DNA of 64,000 bases from JBGRPZ01 sp041725955 (GTDB lineage Bacteria > Bacteroidota > Bacteroidia > Bacteroidales > JBGRPZ01), in contig JBGRQE010000002.1 of assembly GCA_041725955.1 (NCBI GenBank), forward strand, positions 62,001 through 126,000. Reading direction: 5' to 3'. How positions within the stretch are numbered: position 1 is the stretch's first letter; every line of letters starts with the position of its first letter. The notes under the pieces are model-generated. The model worked only from the letters and a program-made list of their open reading frames with translations. It had not been told where the DNA came from and searched no databases. A program made the position numbers and the translations under genes. Below, in pieces: positions 49,873 through 58,972 of the stretch.

Positions 49873-52473
49873 TTATCGAAAAATGGTGATTATTCCTTTT
49901 AAAATGAATGAATCCTTACCTTGTAAAGTTTTTAAATTCACTTTGCATGTATAATAATAAACTCCTTCTGCCAGATCTTGATTATTGTCTTGATCTTTAC
50001 CTGTCCATGCAATTTCAGGATTTTTAGTTTCAAATAATATACGTCCCCAGCGATTAAAGATTTTCATATCTATACTTTCAACTGTAGCTTTAGGATTGTT
50101 TTTATCATAATCTATTGGATAAAAAACGTCATTAATGCCATCGCCATTAGGGGTGAAATAATTAGGCAACTTATAAATGGGACATACTTCATAGCCTATA
50201 CAAATGGGATTTTGTTTTTTGCTTGTATTTCCTACAGAATCAGTTGCTAGAATGTAATAACATCCTATTACATCAGAGATGTTATCATGCACATATGTAG
50301 TGTCGTTTATATCTTCTATTACAGCAATTTCGTCAAATTCACTTTCTGCGGAAGGCGAATAAAAAACACTATAAAAGGCTATGTCTTCCGGGCATCCTTT
50401 TTCTGGACTATTCCAAGTTAATGTATTTGAAATATCATTACAGTTTGTTTCAACTTCTAAAATGGGAGAACAAGGAGGTTCATTGTCAATAGGTGTTATG
50501 CAAGTGAAATTTGAATAATTTATCAAAGGTTTTATAATACCTTTGCTATCATAATGTCCGTAAGTTTTTGCATAGTAGCAGTATTCCTGTTCGTTTTCAA
50601 CGTTTTTATCTATATACTGATTCCCTGCAACTCTTATAATGGAATCGTATTTAAAATCTTCATGTTTTTTTCTGTAAAAGACAGTTGAATCGATTGTCCA
50701 AGGTACATTTGCTTTGATTTTAAGCTCAACCTTTTCATCGCCAGAATTTCCTTCTAGTAGCATAGATGATGCAGGATCTGAACTGCCTGCAAATTTTGTT
50801 TGTTGACTAAAAAGATCTATTCTGTACTTTGTATATTCTTTATATTCATTAATATCTATAGTTAGATCATTAAATGTGGTGTCGTTGAAGGCAATTGGTC
50901 CTGCAATTTTTTCAAAAAGCATTGATGGTAGTCGTCGGTAAACTTCATAGTGATAAGGAGCTGGAAATTTTTCTTTATCAATTTCTGTTGGTTTAGACCA
51001 GACTAGTTTTATTTTTCCATCTTCTATTTCTTTAACTTCATTACTAATATTTGTGATTATAGGAACTTCATTTTTTAATTCAACACAAACTTCTTCAGAA
51101 ACTTTACCGTCATTGTTATCTGGAAGAATGGAGTTTATTCTGTAGCAATATATATTTCCATAGAGCAGTCCATTACTTTCATTGTCATCAGTGAAAGTAG
51201 TTGTATTTATATCGTTGATTTCTTTAATTAGTTTATATCCAGAAGATTTAGGTAAGCCAGTTTCACAGTAGTCAGGATCCCAATAATAAGGGCCATTTTT
51301 GCGAAATATTCGATATCCTTTTATGTTATTGCATGCAAATTTGTCCCATTGAATTATTGCCGCTCGTTTTTTTACATCAATGTTGATTCCTTCAATGGGA
51401 GCAGGGATTACTTTTATTCTATAATTTCCATAGTCTACAAGGTGAATCGGAATACCATCGTCGATAGCTTTTATACTGACATTATACATTTCTTTTCTAA
51501 GGTGTTTGCAATGAGTATCCCAAATAAGATGTGTTTTTGCTTCTGGTTTACCAATGGCAGGGAAAGGTTCAATTTTTGCCGGACTAAAAGCCACTTCAAA
51601 AGGGCCTCCTGTGCATGTTAGAGTCACAACATCATCATTGGGGTCGAATGCACTTAATGGGGTTTTTAACTGATCTCCGGCTACGATGCAAGTGTCAATA
51701 GTTTCTCTGATTATTGGAGGATCGTTGTCGCAACTAAGGATTTCGATTTGCATATCTCTTGTGACATACCCTATCATTAATCCATTTCGCCATTCTTCTA
51801 CTCTGAAAGCTATATTATATTCTCCTTGGATTATTGGGGCATCCCAAATTAAATCGCCTGTAATAGCATCCATATGAAAACTCGTAGAATATTTCGGGAG
51901 TTTAAACCCTGGAATTTCAAATCCCTCGGCTCCTCTACAGTTAACAAGCTTATAGGCAATACTGTCGCCGTCAATGTCAAAAGCTCCTGGATTATGCACA
52001 AACAATTTATTGACGCATCCCATGTCTACCGGTGCGTTAAGTAGTCTTACTGAATTATTTACTCCAATAAAAGGGTTGATAGTTATCATGCTCTGAATAA
52101 ACATGGGAGTATTTACTGAATTTGGTATATTAACTACTCCATCATTTCTATTAGGATCTTCCATAGAGATTATATATGATCCGGGTCCAGGAAAGGTGTG
52201 CCTGGTTACATATTTATTGTATGAAATTTGATAAGGTAGTTGAATCACCTCTATTCTTTCGATTAATGATTTAGATCCATCTCCCCACTTTATTTCAAGC
52301 TGATCTCTGTTGGCATTAGTTTCACTTAAGGTATAGGTGTAGCTAATTAAGGTAAATTCATAAGTTAAATCTTTTACATGTTTATACATTAATTCTGCAG
52401 CCCTTTGGTGGGTAGCTTTAGCTATATTTATGCATAAGAAAAAAATAGAAATAGAGAGTAGAAACTTTTTCAT
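49873..52473 (-). CDS. Large secreted protein with T9SS type B (gliding-associated) sorting domain
   Basis: An 866-residue exported protein. Signal peptide MKKFLLSISIFFLCINIAKA. The N-terminal part (about 20-360) holds Ig/cadherin-like segments (YTYTLSETNANRDQLEIKWG, PGAFDIDGDSIAYKL, AITGDLIWDAPIIQGEYNIA), the middle (about 365-760) several fibronectin-III-like modules (AIIQWDKFACNNIKGYRIF, GKIKLVWSKPTEID, NTLTWNSPEKGCPEDIAFYS). The C-terminal 85 residues are a type B sorting domain (LPNYFTPNGDGINDVFYP, then MKIFNRWGRILFET and GVYYYTCKV), as in gliding-motility-associated proteins. Expected on the cell surface. Binding partner unknown. It occupies its own transcription unit, with a CAAATGTA (-7 on the minus strand) at 52499-52506 upstream. 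Confidence 0.9.
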   Translation of the reverse strand: MKKFLLSISIFFLCINIAKATHQRAAELMYKHVKDLTYEFTLISYTYTLSETNANRDQLEIKWGDGSKSLIERIEVIQLPYQISYNKYVTRHTFPGPGSYIISMEDPNRNDGVVNIPNSVNTPMFIQSMITINPFIGVNNSVRLLNAPVDMGCVNKLFVHNPGAFDIDGDSIAYKLVNCRGAEGFEIPGFKLPKYSTSFHMDAITGDLIWDAPIIQGEYNIAFRVEEWRNGLMIGYVTRDMQIEILSCDNDPPIIRETIDTCIVAGDQLKTPLSAFDPNDDVVTLTCTGGPFEVAFSPAKIEPFPAIGKPEAKTHLIWDTHCKHLRKEMYNVSIKAIDDGIPIHLVDYGNYRIKVIPAPIEGINIDVKKRAAIIQWDKFACNNIKGYRIFRKNGPYYWDPDYCETGLPKSSGYKLIKEINDINTTTFTDDNESNGLLYGNIYCYRINSILPDNNDGKVSEEVCVELKNEVPIITNISNEVKEIEDGKIKLVWSKPTEIDKEKFPAPYHYEVYRRLPSMLFEKIAGPIAFNDTTFNDLTIDINEYKEYTKYRIDLFSQQTKFAGSSDPASSMLLEGNSGDEKVELKIKANVPWTIDSTVFYRKKHEDFKYDSIIRVAGNQYIDKNVENEQEYCYYAKTYGHYDSKGIIKPLINYSNFTCITPIDNEPPCSPILEVETNCNDISNTLTWNSPEKGCPEDIAFYSVFYSPSAESEFDEIAVIEDINDTTYVHDNISDVIGCYYILATDSVGNTSKKQNPICIGYEVCPIYKLPNYFTPNGDGINDVFYPIDYDKNNPKATVESIDMKIFNRWGRILFETKNPEIAWTGKDQDNNQDLAEGVYYYTCKVNLKTLQGKDSFILKGIITIFR

Positions 52474-52691
52474 CGCTTTAATTTGGATTCGATTTTTTCA
52501 AATGTAAGAAATATTCAAGGAATCTATAGGTGTAAAAAGAAATAATTGGTATCTCAATTCTAAGTTTACAGAGTCGCAAATTTTGTTTCTACATTAGAAG
52601 ATAAAGTGAGTAACTATATGAAAAAATGTCATGAAATATAATTGAGAATATTTGGTTTGAAATTTGTTATATGTAAATAAAAAGAAATAAC

Positions 52692-53372
52692 ATGGTAGGT
52701 ATTTGGTTTATTTTCATTGTTTTTACGCTTATTAGTTGGGCTGTAAGTTCGCGTTTGAAATCTAAATTTAAGGAGTATTCTAAAATTCCAACATCCAATG
52801 CTATGACAGGTAAAGATGTTGCTGCCCAAATGTTACGTGATCACGGAATTTATGATGTTAAGATTGGGTCTGTTCAAGGCCAACTTACCGATCATTATAA
52901 TCCTGCAGAGAAAACCATAAATTTGAGTAGAGAGGTTTATAGTGGTCAAAGCATTGCTGCGGCTGCTGTTGCTGCTCACGAGTGTGGTCATGCTGTTCAG
53001 CATGCGCATTCTTATGCTTGGCTACAAATGCGTTCGGCTATTGTTCCTTTTGTAAGTTTCTCGTCTAGATATGTTCAATGGATTTTGTTAGCAGGAATTA
53101 TTTTGGTTAATTCCACCCCATTGCCACTATTTATCGGGATTATTTTATTTGCTGCAACTACATTGTTCAGTTTTATAACTCTTCCTGTTGAGATTGATGC
53201 AAGTCGTAGGGGGTTAAGATGGTTAAAGACTTCAGGAATCACAAATACTTCATCTCAGGCCAAAGCATTTGATGCATTAAAATGGGCTGCTTACACTTAT
53301 GTAGTTGCTGCTTTATCTTCACTAGCAACACTTTTGTATTATGTAATGATATTTATGGGTAGAAGAGATTAG
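52692..53372 (+). CDS. YugP-family membrane zinc metallopeptidase
   Basis: A 226-residue membrane protein of the neutral zinc metallopeptidase group. One N-terminal membrane helix (WFIFIVFTLISWAVS) is followed by the zinc-binding HECGH (His96, Glu97, His100) in AAVAAHECGHAVQHAHSY, two further helices (WILLAGIILVN; LFIGIILFAATTLFSFI), the likely third ligand in LPVEIDASRRGLRWL, and a final helix. GKDVAAQMLRDHGIYDVKI and LTDHYNPAEKTINLSREVYS before the active site match the family. Substrate unknown. The ATG at 52692 is used. Ends at a hairpin shared with the TPR lipoprotein gene. Confidence 0.9.
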   Translation: MVGIWFIFIVFTLISWAVSSRLKSKFKEYSKIPTSNAMTGKDVAAQMLRDHGIYDVKIGSVQGQLTDHYNPAEKTINLSREVYSGQSIAAAAVAAHECGHAVQHAHSYAWLQMRSAIVPFVSFSSRYVQWILLAGIILVNSTPLPLFIGIILFAATTLFSFITLPVEIDASRRGLRWLKTSGITNTSSQAKAFDALKWAAYTYVVAALSSLATLLYYVMIFMGRRD

Positions 53373-53391
53373 GAGTTGTTTTTATATGTTT

Positions 53392-53432
53392 AAAAGGCTG
53401 TTTGAATAATAATTCTACAGCCTTTTATTTTT
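53392..53432. terminator. Bidirectional terminator
   Basis: AAAAGGCTGT (53392-53401) pairs with ACAGCCTTTT (53417-53426) with T-rich flanks, between the YugP gene and the minus-strand TPR lipoprotein gene. Confidence 0.8.
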
Positions 53433-53439
53433 ATATATT

Positions 53440-53973
53440 TTATTGTTTGTTTTTATTCTTTTCCATGAATTTTTTAAGCATTTGTTCTGGAGTCAATCCA
53501 AGATTGTCAATAGCACTTTTTGCATCATCACTAAATTGACTATTTGGATACTCATTAATTACTTTATTGTAGTAAATTTTTGCTTGTTTTAGGTTTTTAA
53601 AATAATCTTCATAGAGATGTCCGCAAAGAAAAATTGCAATGTCAATTTCTTCAAAAGAAGGATAGTCTTTTTGGATTTTATTTAACAAATCCATTGCTCT
53701 AACTTCTTGGTTTGTATGCATTGCAACATCTGCTGCTTTTAGAAGATATTCTGGAGCTTCTTTGGTTTCAGGTTTTTTATCCACATATTCACAATAGAGG
53801 TTTACAATTTTTTTAGCTTTTTCTTTAGCTATTTCTTTTTTTGAGCTAAAGAGTTCCTTTTCTAAATTTTTTATCGCTTTTGTTAAGGATTCTTTGCTCT
53901 CAGTACTTGAATTGTTGCACGAAAATGTAGTAAATAGTAGTGCAATTCCCAAATAATGTAAATATCGTTTCAT
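53440..53973 (-). CDS. TPR-containing lipoprotein
   Basis: A 177-residue lipoprotein: signal peptide MKRYLHYLGIALLFTTF and lipobox FSC. The mature part is helical and includes TPR-like repeats: YLLKAADVAMHTNQEVRAMDLLNKIQKDYP (starting near residue 80), then FLCGHLYEDYFKNLKQAKIYYNKVINEYP and a short last helix (FSDDAKSAIDNL). The arrangement resembles a truncated BamD/YbgF-like TPR protein, but it is shorter and not assignable. Protein-binding role in the envelope is inference. The Lys/Asn-rich end (FMEKNKNKQ) is free. Single gene. Confidence 0.72.
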   Translation of the reverse strand: MKRYLHYLGIALLFTTFSCNNSSTESKESLTKAIKNLEKELFSSKKEIAKEKAKKIVNLYCEYVDKKPETKEAPEYLLKAADVAMHTNQEVRAMDLLNKIQKDYPSFEEIDIAIFLCGHLYEDYFKNLKQAKIYYNKVINEYPNSQFSDDAKSAIDNLGLTPEQMLKKFMEKNKNKQ

Positions 53974-54220
53974 TTTGTGTTTTTTTGAAGCTTCGAATAT
54001 AATAATTCATTTTTATAATTGCATTCATAATTTGATCTTCATGAAATTTATAAATCTAAATGGAATTAGATTATTTATGCTGATTCTCTAAGATCTTTTT
54101 TCTGTGTCAAAATTTATTCCTATCGTTGCATCTTTTATTTGTAATGGGATGTATAATAAAGTTTTTTAGCTTTCGTATATATCAAAGAGAGCCTTTGTAA
54201 TTTGATTAAAATTCTTTTTG

Positions 54221-54805
54221 ATGAGATTGGTTTTTATTTTCTTATTATGTTTTTATGGTTCCATTTTGTTGGGACAACATAGGTTAAAAAAAGATTTAAG
54301 AGCAAAAATTGAATTTTCTCGCAAGTTTTGGAGCAAAGAAGACGGGGTGCATATTCCTCGAGGGTTGGTGTCTGGGATTTGTAAAAATCTAATTTCACGC
54401 ACTGTAGTTGCTAAGTGGGCTGATGAATCCAATTGCCCAAAAGATTCTTTATGTCGGAATAGAAGATTCATCTTTTCTGGACTTGATAGTCGGTTTGGAA
54501 CTCCGTTTTTATGTCCTAGAAAAGTGTTTAATTCTCGATATTTAAAAGAGGATGAATCAAAGTTATATGGTACTAAGGATGATTCGACCCCATTAGAGCC
54601 AGATTTATTATTGAAAGAATTTACATTAGACATGTCGTGGCAAAAACTAAAGTTTAATGCTTTGTTTAGAATGGAAGGTAGTTTTTCTGATTTGTTTGGA
54701 AATTACTATAAAGTGATGAAAGGTAGGCCTGTAATTTATCCAGATATTCCACGCTCATATTTAAAGCCTTCTTATTGTGGATTTGGATTGATGATTTATT
54801 TTTAA
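54221..54805 (+). CDS. Exported protein of unknown function
   Basis: A 194-residue protein not recognised. The first 18 residues (MRLVFIFLLCFYGSILLG) form a signal peptide, cleavage near LGQ. I use the ATG at 54221; a TTG immediately upstream is also in frame. The mature part has four cysteines in the first half (ICKNLI, NCPKDSLC, LCPRKVF) that could form disulphides, an acidic stretch (KEDESKLYGTKDDSTPLEPD), and an amphipathic C-terminal half (FTLDMSWQKLKFNALFRMEG) ending in the aromatic GFGLMIYF, which could suit an outer-membrane-associated protein. No motif of a known family. It is convergent with the deformylase operon and has no obvious promoter in the 247 bases upstream. Confidence 0.6.
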   Translation: MRLVFIFLLCFYGSILLGQHRLKKDLRAKIEFSRKFWSKEDGVHIPRGLVSGICKNLISRTVVAKWADESNCPKDSLCRNRRFIFSGLDSRFGTPFLCPRKVFNSRYLKEDESKLYGTKDDSTPLEPDLLLKEFTLDMSWQKLKFNALFRMEGSFSDLFGNYYKVMKGRPVIYPDIPRSYLKPSYCGFGLMIYF

Positions 54806-54857
54806 GAGAAATAGGGGCTAATGCAAATAGTTTTCACAATGCCCCAATTATGATATC

Positions 54858-55427
54858 TTATTTTTTTCTAATTTGTGGAGTAATAATTCTGTAACCAGGA
54901 TTTATCTTCCCCAAAGAAATATTCCTTAATTTCTTCTTTATTAACATCTTTCTTAGAGGAGCGATTCTATCTACATAAACTTTTCCTTCGATATGGTCAT
55001 ATTCATGCTGAACTACTCTTGCAAGATAGCCCTCGAAAACCTCTTCTTGCTGTTCCCAATTTTCATTCATGTAGGTGATTTTAATCTTTGTTGGGCGTTC
55101 AACATCTTCACCTAAACCAGGAATACTAAGACAACCTTCTTCGATTACATCGGTTTCGTCACCATATTCTGTGATTTTTGCGTTTATGAATACTTTTTTG
55201 AAGTCTTTTGCTTCTGGGAAATGATCTTCTAAGTCTCTTGCATCAATCACAAATAGTCTGATTGATTTATTAATCTGAGGTGCAGCCAATCCAATACCAT
55301 GTCCTGTATTATTCATGGTATCGAACATGTTCTCAATTAAAGTATTCAATTCAGGATAGTCCTTATCGATATCCTTTGCCACTTTTTTTAAAGTGGGATG
55401 TCCATATACAGTTATAGGAAGTATCAT
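54858..55427 (-). CDS. def: Peptide deformylase, copy 1
   Basis: Removes the formyl group from N-terminal methionine of new proteins. Motif 1 is GIGLAAPQ (residues 44-51), motif 2 EGCLS (97-101), motif 3 HEYDH (141-145), with metal ligands Cys99, His141 and His145 and catalytic Glu142, all intact. The N-terminus MILPITVYGHPTLKK and the C-terminus are almost parallel to copy 2 (55473-56039), so the two are a tandem duplicate. A 45-base gap separates them, and ruvX lies upstream in the same operon. Small differences (NNTGHG here, YNAEG in copy 2; a longer EGYLARV segment) lie near the active site. Confidence 0.95.
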   Translation of the reverse strand: MILPITVYGHPTLKKVAKDIDKDYPELNTLIENMFDTMNNTGHGIGLAAPQINKSIRLFVIDARDLEDHFPEAKDFKKVFINAKITEYGDETDVIEEGCLSIPGLGEDVERPTKIKITYMNENWEQQEEVFEGYLARVVQHEYDHIEGKVYVDRIAPLRKMLIKKKLRNISLGKINPGYRIITPQIRKK

Positions 55428-55472
55428 TCTTTAAATCTAAAATTTGTCCCAACTCCTTGAGTACATTATTTA

Positions 55473-56039
55473 TTATTTCTGTTTCACTGGTGGTATAATT
55501 ATTTTATACCCAGGATTAATTTTACCACTTGATATATTACGAAGTTTTGACTTTAAAAGTACTTTTCGTAGAGGGAGAATTTTATCGGTAAATAAAATTC
55601 CTTCAATATGGTCATATTCGTGTTGTATAACACGGGCAATGTAACCCTTATATTTTTCTTTATGTTTTACCCAGTTTTTATCGTAATAAGATATAATTAT
55701 TTCATCTTCACGTTTCACTTCTTCTCTTATGCCAGGAATACTAAGGCAACCTTCATCATGACTTACTGTATTTCCTGTTCTTTCTTCAATCTGAGCATTA
55801 ATAAAGACTTTGATAAAATCTTTGGCTTCCTCAAAGTGTTTTTCCAGTGGAGTGGCATCTATAATAAAAAGTCTGATCGACTTATTGATCTGAGGAGCAG
55901 CCAAGCCAACACCTTCAGCATTATACATCGTCTCGAACATATTATCGATAAGTTCATTTAAAAGAGGGTAGTCCTTATCAATGTGTTTTGCTTGTTTTTT
56001 TAATACAGGGTGACCATATACAGCAACTGGTAGAATCAT
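55473..56039 (-). CDS. def: Peptide deformylase, copy 2
   Basis: Second deformylase of the tandem pair. Motif 1 GVGLAAPQ (residues 43-50), motif 2 EGCLS (96-100) and motif 3 HEYDH (140-144) are all intact, with ligands Cys98, His140 and His144. The sequence is clearly related to copy 1 along its whole length but diverged in the central substrate region (IEERTGNTVSH against ITEYGDETDVI), so the duplication is not recent. It starts 20 bases after ruvX. If both are expressed they could differ in substrate preference or in metal use; this is inference. Confidence 0.95.
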   Translation of the reverse strand: MILPVAVYGHPVLKKQAKHIDKDYPLLNELIDNMFETMYNAEGVGLAAPQINKSIRLFIIDATPLEKHFEEAKDFIKVFINAQIEERTGNTVSHDEGCLSIPGIREEVKREDEIIISYYDKNWVKHKEKYKGYIARVIQHEYDHIEGILFTDKILPLRKVLLKSKLRNISSGKINPGYKIIIPPVKQK

Positions 56040-56059
56040 ATTTAAGGATGTTTTTCTGT

Positions 56060-56479
56060 TTAAAATAAACTTTTATTTTCCATATATGATTGAAGGATTA
56101 AAGTGGCACTAATTGTATCAACCAATTCTTTCTTTTGTCTGTCTTTCTTTTTTAATCCTGCATCAATCATACTTTGATGAGCAATTTTACTTGTAAAACG
56201 TTCGTCAAATCGATCAATTTTTAAATCTGGAAATGTTTTTCTAAGTTTTTTTACAAATGGTTCGATAAATCTTGCTGACTCCGAGGATGTGTTATTCATT
56301 TGTTTAGGTTCGCCAACAACAATACATTCAACATTTTCTTTTTGAAAATAATCCTTTAAGAAAGTAAATATGTCTTTTGAATGTACAGTAGTTAAACCGT
56401 TCGCAATGATTTGCAGTTCATCAGTGACAGCTATGCCAACTCTTTTTTGTCCGTAATCAATGGCAATTATTCTTCCCAT
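56060..56479 (-). CDS. ruvX: Putative Holliday junction resolvase RuvX (YqgF)
   Basis: RNase H-fold nuclease of the YqgF family, proposed to resolve Holliday junctions and to trim pre-16S rRNA. The N-terminal IIAIDYGQKRVGIAVTDE contains the first catalytic Asp (Asp8). CIVVGEPKQMNNTSSESA (about residues 51-68) and the later FDERFTSKIAHQSMI and KKKELVDTISATLILQSYM complete the family pattern, including the final acidic residue. Length 139 is normal. First gene of ruvX-def-def, divergent from dapD across a 106-base region carrying two -7 boxes. Confidence 0.92.
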   Translation of the reverse strand: MGRIIAIDYGQKRVGIAVTDELQIIANGLTTVHSKDIFTFLKDYFQKENVECIVVGEPKQMNNTSSESARFIEPFVKKLRKTFPDLKIDRFDERFTSKIAHQSMIDAGLKKKDRQKKELVDTISATLILQSYMENKSLF

Positions 56480-56522
56480 TTGTATGAATTTATTTTTTGT
56501 TTAAAAGCGAAATGCTCTGGTG

Positions 56523-56570
56523 CAAAATTACAAGAGTTTTTTTATGCTTTTTGATTTTTAGCTAATTTTG
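56523..56570. promoter_or_regulatory. Divergent promoter region of ruvX and dapD
   Basis: TAATTTTG on the minus strand (complement of 56523-56530) faces ruvX, and TAATTTTG on the plus strand (56563-56570) faces dapD, 16 bases before its ATG. The -33 regions of the two would overlap and neither is a good match. Confidence 0.5.
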
Positions 56571-56585
56571 ACAAAAATTAGAAAA

Positions 56586-57401
56586 ATGGAAAAAAGAAAA
56601 AGTGTTATTGAGCAAGCTTGGGAAGATCGTTCGATGCTTGATCAAGAGTTGGTCGTGAATATTATACGTGATGTAATTGAGTCGGTAGATAAAGGTGAAT
56701 TGCGTGTAGCTGAAAATATAAATAACCACTGGGTTGTAAACGATTGGGTCAAGAAGGCTGTATTGCTTTATTTCCCAATTTGTGGAATGAAACGAATGGA
56801 GGCAGGTCCATTGGAATTTCATGATAAAATACCATTGAAGAAAAATTATGATCAACTAGGAGTTCGTGTTGTTCCTCACGCTGTTGCTCGTTATGGATCT
56901 TATTTAGCTTCAGGTGTAATAATGATGCCCTCATATGTAAATATTGGAGCGTATGTTGATTCAGGAACCATGGTAGATACTTGGGCAACAGTTGGTAGTT
57001 GTGCACAAATAGGGAAAAATGTTCATTTAAGTGGAGGAGTTGGAATTGGAGGAGTTTTAGAACCAGTTCAGGCAGCACCTGTAATCATAGAGGATGAATG
57101 TTTTATAGGATCTAGAAGTATTGTAGTTGAAGGTGTTCGAGTAGGTAGAGAATCTGTATTAGGAGCAAATGTAGTTCTAACTTCATCAACAAAAGTTATA
57201 GATGTTAGTGGTAAAGAACCTATAGAACACAAAGGATATATTCCAGAAAGAAGTGTTGTAATTCCAGGAACTTATCCTAAAGAATTCCCTGCAGGTACTT
57301 TTCAAGTAGCTTGTGCATTAATTATTGGAAAAAGAAAAGAATCTACAGATAAGAAAACGTCCTTGAATGATGTTTTACGTGAATATAATTTAGCTATTTA
57401 A
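56586..57401 (+). CDS. dapD: 2,3,4,5-tetrahydropyridine-2,6-dicarboxylate N-succinyltransferase
   Basis: Succinylates tetrahydrodipicolinate in lysine and diaminopimelate synthesis, needed for peptidoglycan. The central left-handed beta-helix is evident as hexapeptide repeats (GVIMMPSYVNIGAYVDSGTM, WATVGSCAQIGKNVHLSGGVGI, ECFIGSRSIVVEGVRVG), with the conserved GVLEPVQAAPVIIED segment, and a helical N-terminal domain. I start at the ATG at 56586 (271 residues); the TTG upstream overlaps the -7 box. The next gene in the same direction is a glycosyltransferase only 11 bases on. Confidence 0.95.
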   Translation: MEKRKSVIEQAWEDRSMLDQELVVNIIRDVIESVDKGELRVAENINNHWVVNDWVKKAVLLYFPICGMKRMEAGPLEFHDKIPLKKNYDQLGVRVVPHAVARYGSYLASGVIMMPSYVNIGAYVDSGTMVDTWATVGSCAQIGKNVHLSGGVGIGGVLEPVQAAPVIIEDECFIGSRSIVVEGVRVGRESVLGANVVLTSSTKVIDVSGKEPIEHKGYIPERSVVIPGTYPKEFPAGTFQVACALIIGKRKESTDKKTSLNDVLREYNLAI

Positions 57402-57412
57402 AATAATTGATT

Positions 57413-58417
57413 TTGAAGAAATTTCTGGTAATTCAAACTGCGTCTATTGGCGATGTGATTCTTGCGACACCTGTTATAGAATGTATTCATAATAATTTTC
57501 CAGATGCACAAATTGATTTTGTTATAAAGAAAGGTATGGAATCTTTATTTGTTGAACATCCTTTTTTGAATCAATTATGGGTTTGGGATAAAAAAAATGG
57601 AAAATACAAACAGCTACATAAGCTTATTTCTGGAATAAGAAAAGTTGGTTATGATTATGTGATTAATTTACAACGATTTCTTTCTAGTGGTTTAATTACT
57701 GGTTTTTCAAAAGCTAAAGTTAAGCATGGGTTTCAAAAAAACCCTCTTTCTTTCTTGCTAAATAAAAGCTTTCCTCATCATATTGGTGTTGAAGGAAAAT
57801 ACATTCATGAAATTGATCGCAATTTACAATTGTTAAATGGTGTTTGTGTTGATTTGCAGGCGAATATAAAACTGTATCCAACAAAAGAGAATTATAAAAA
57901 AACGGAACAATTCAAAAAACAAACGTATATTTGTTTAGCACCTACTTCGTTATGGTATACAAAACAATTTCCTGAAGAAAGGTGGATTGAATTTTTGAAG
58001 AAATGTCCAAAAGATTTAGTTGTCTATTTCTTGGGAGCTAATGGAGATATTCCCATTTGTAGAAAAATAATTTCGGCAAGTGGACATAAGAATTGTCATA
58101 ATTTAGCAGGACAATTAAATTTGCTGGAATCAGCTTCTTTGATGAAAGATGCGAAGATGAATTTCGTTAATGATTCGGCCCCTCAGCATTTGGCTTCAGC
58201 AATGAATGCCCCAACTACCGCTATTTTTTGTTCTACAGTTCCTGAATTTGGTTTTGGACCTTTATCCAAAGATTCTAAAATCATACAAATCAAAGAGAAA
58301 TTAGATTGTCGTCCGTGTGGATTGCATGGATATAGAGAGTGTCCTAAAGGTCATTTTAAATGTGCGAAAGATATTGATATTAAAGATTTAACTTCAAGGA
58401 TATGTACAAAGAAATAA
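57413..58417 (+). CDS. Glycosyltransferase family 9 (heptosyltransferase-like)
   Basis: Adds a sugar (heptose in the best-known members) to lipopolysaccharide core. N-terminal MKKFLVIQTASIGDVILATP (from the TTG at 57413) is the family signature; a TTG at 57407 is also in frame and no ATG is available, so a non-ATG start is needed. The C-terminal half shows ICLAPTSLWYTKQFPEERWI (donor-domain start), YFLGANGD and the highly conserved NDSAPQHLASAMNAPTTAIF, with the Asp of NDS typical of heptosyltransferases. The Cys-rich tail (CRPCGLHGYRECPKGHFKC) resembles that seen in several LPS transferases. The stop overlaps the next start by 16 bases, so they are coupled. Confidence 0.9.
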   Translation: MKKFLVIQTASIGDVILATPVIECIHNNFPDAQIDFVIKKGMESLFVEHPFLNQLWVWDKKNGKYKQLHKLISGIRKVGYDYVINLQRFLSSGLITGFSKAKVKHGFQKNPLSFLLNKSFPHHIGVEGKYIHEIDRNLQLLNGVCVDLQANIKLYPTKENYKKTEQFKKQTYICLAPTSLWYTKQFPEERWIEFLKKCPKDLVVYFLGANGDIPICRKIISASGHKNCHNLAGQLNLLESASLMKDAKMNFVNDSAPQHLASAMNAPTTAIFCSTVPEFGFGPLSKDSKIIQIKEKLDCRPCGLHGYRECPKGHFKCAKDIDIKDLTSRICTKK

Positions 58418-58965
58418 ATACAACAGTTGAGTATTTAAAGACAGGAAAAATTATACTATATCCTACTGATACTGTTTGGGGTATTGGCTGTGATGCAACG
58501 GATGCTAGAGCTGTAGATCGAATTTATGCTCTAAAACAAAGAGTGGAATCAAAAAGTATGATAATTCTAGTTGATTCTGTCGAGATGTTAAGTAAATATG
58601 TGAAAGAAGTTCCTGAAGTTGCTTTTGAATTAATTGAACAGATTTCTAATCCACTGACAATTATTTATCCCAATGCTTGTCGTTTGGCGAAAAATGTAAT
58701 TGCAAATGATGGAAGCATTGCCATTCGTTTGGTAAAGCATGAATTCTGTTCCCAATTAATTCATGAATTTGGAAAGCCAATAGTTTCTACTTCTGCAAAT
58801 ATTTCTGGAATGCCAACTCCTTCTTTTTTTGAACAGATTTCTTCTAATATTACAGAAAATGTAGATTATGTTGTTCCTCTATTTCATCAAAAAGCAGAAC
58901 AAGTAAAACCTTCTACAATTATTAAGCTTGAAGAAGGAGGAAACTATACTATTATAAGAAAATAA
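58402..58965 (+). CDS. Sua5/YciO/YrdC-family threonylcarbamoyl-AMP synthase
   Basis: YrdC-domain protein of 187 residues, likely making threonylcarbamoyl-AMP for the t6A37 modification of ANN-decoding tRNAs. Signature segments are KIILYPTDTVWGIGCDATDA (near residue 17), then YALKQRVESKSMIILVDS, NPLTIIYPNA (the PxT/TxxYP region), DGSIAIRLVKHEF and KPIVSTSANISGMPTP. There is no C-terminal Sua5 extension, so it is the short TsaC type or the related YciO type; YciO cannot be ruled out. Its start lies inside the end of the GT9 gene, and the nitrilase gene begins 7 bases after it. Confidence 0.87.
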   Translation: MYKEINTTVEYLKTGKIILYPTDTVWGIGCDATDARAVDRIYALKQRVESKSMIILVDSVEMLSKYVKEVPEVAFELIEQISNPLTIIYPNACRLAKNVIANDGSIAIRLVKHEFCSQLIHEFGKPIVSTSANISGMPTPSFFEQISSNITENVDYVVPLFHQKAEQVKPSTIIKLEEGGNYTIIRK

Positions 58966-58972
58966 AAGAACT

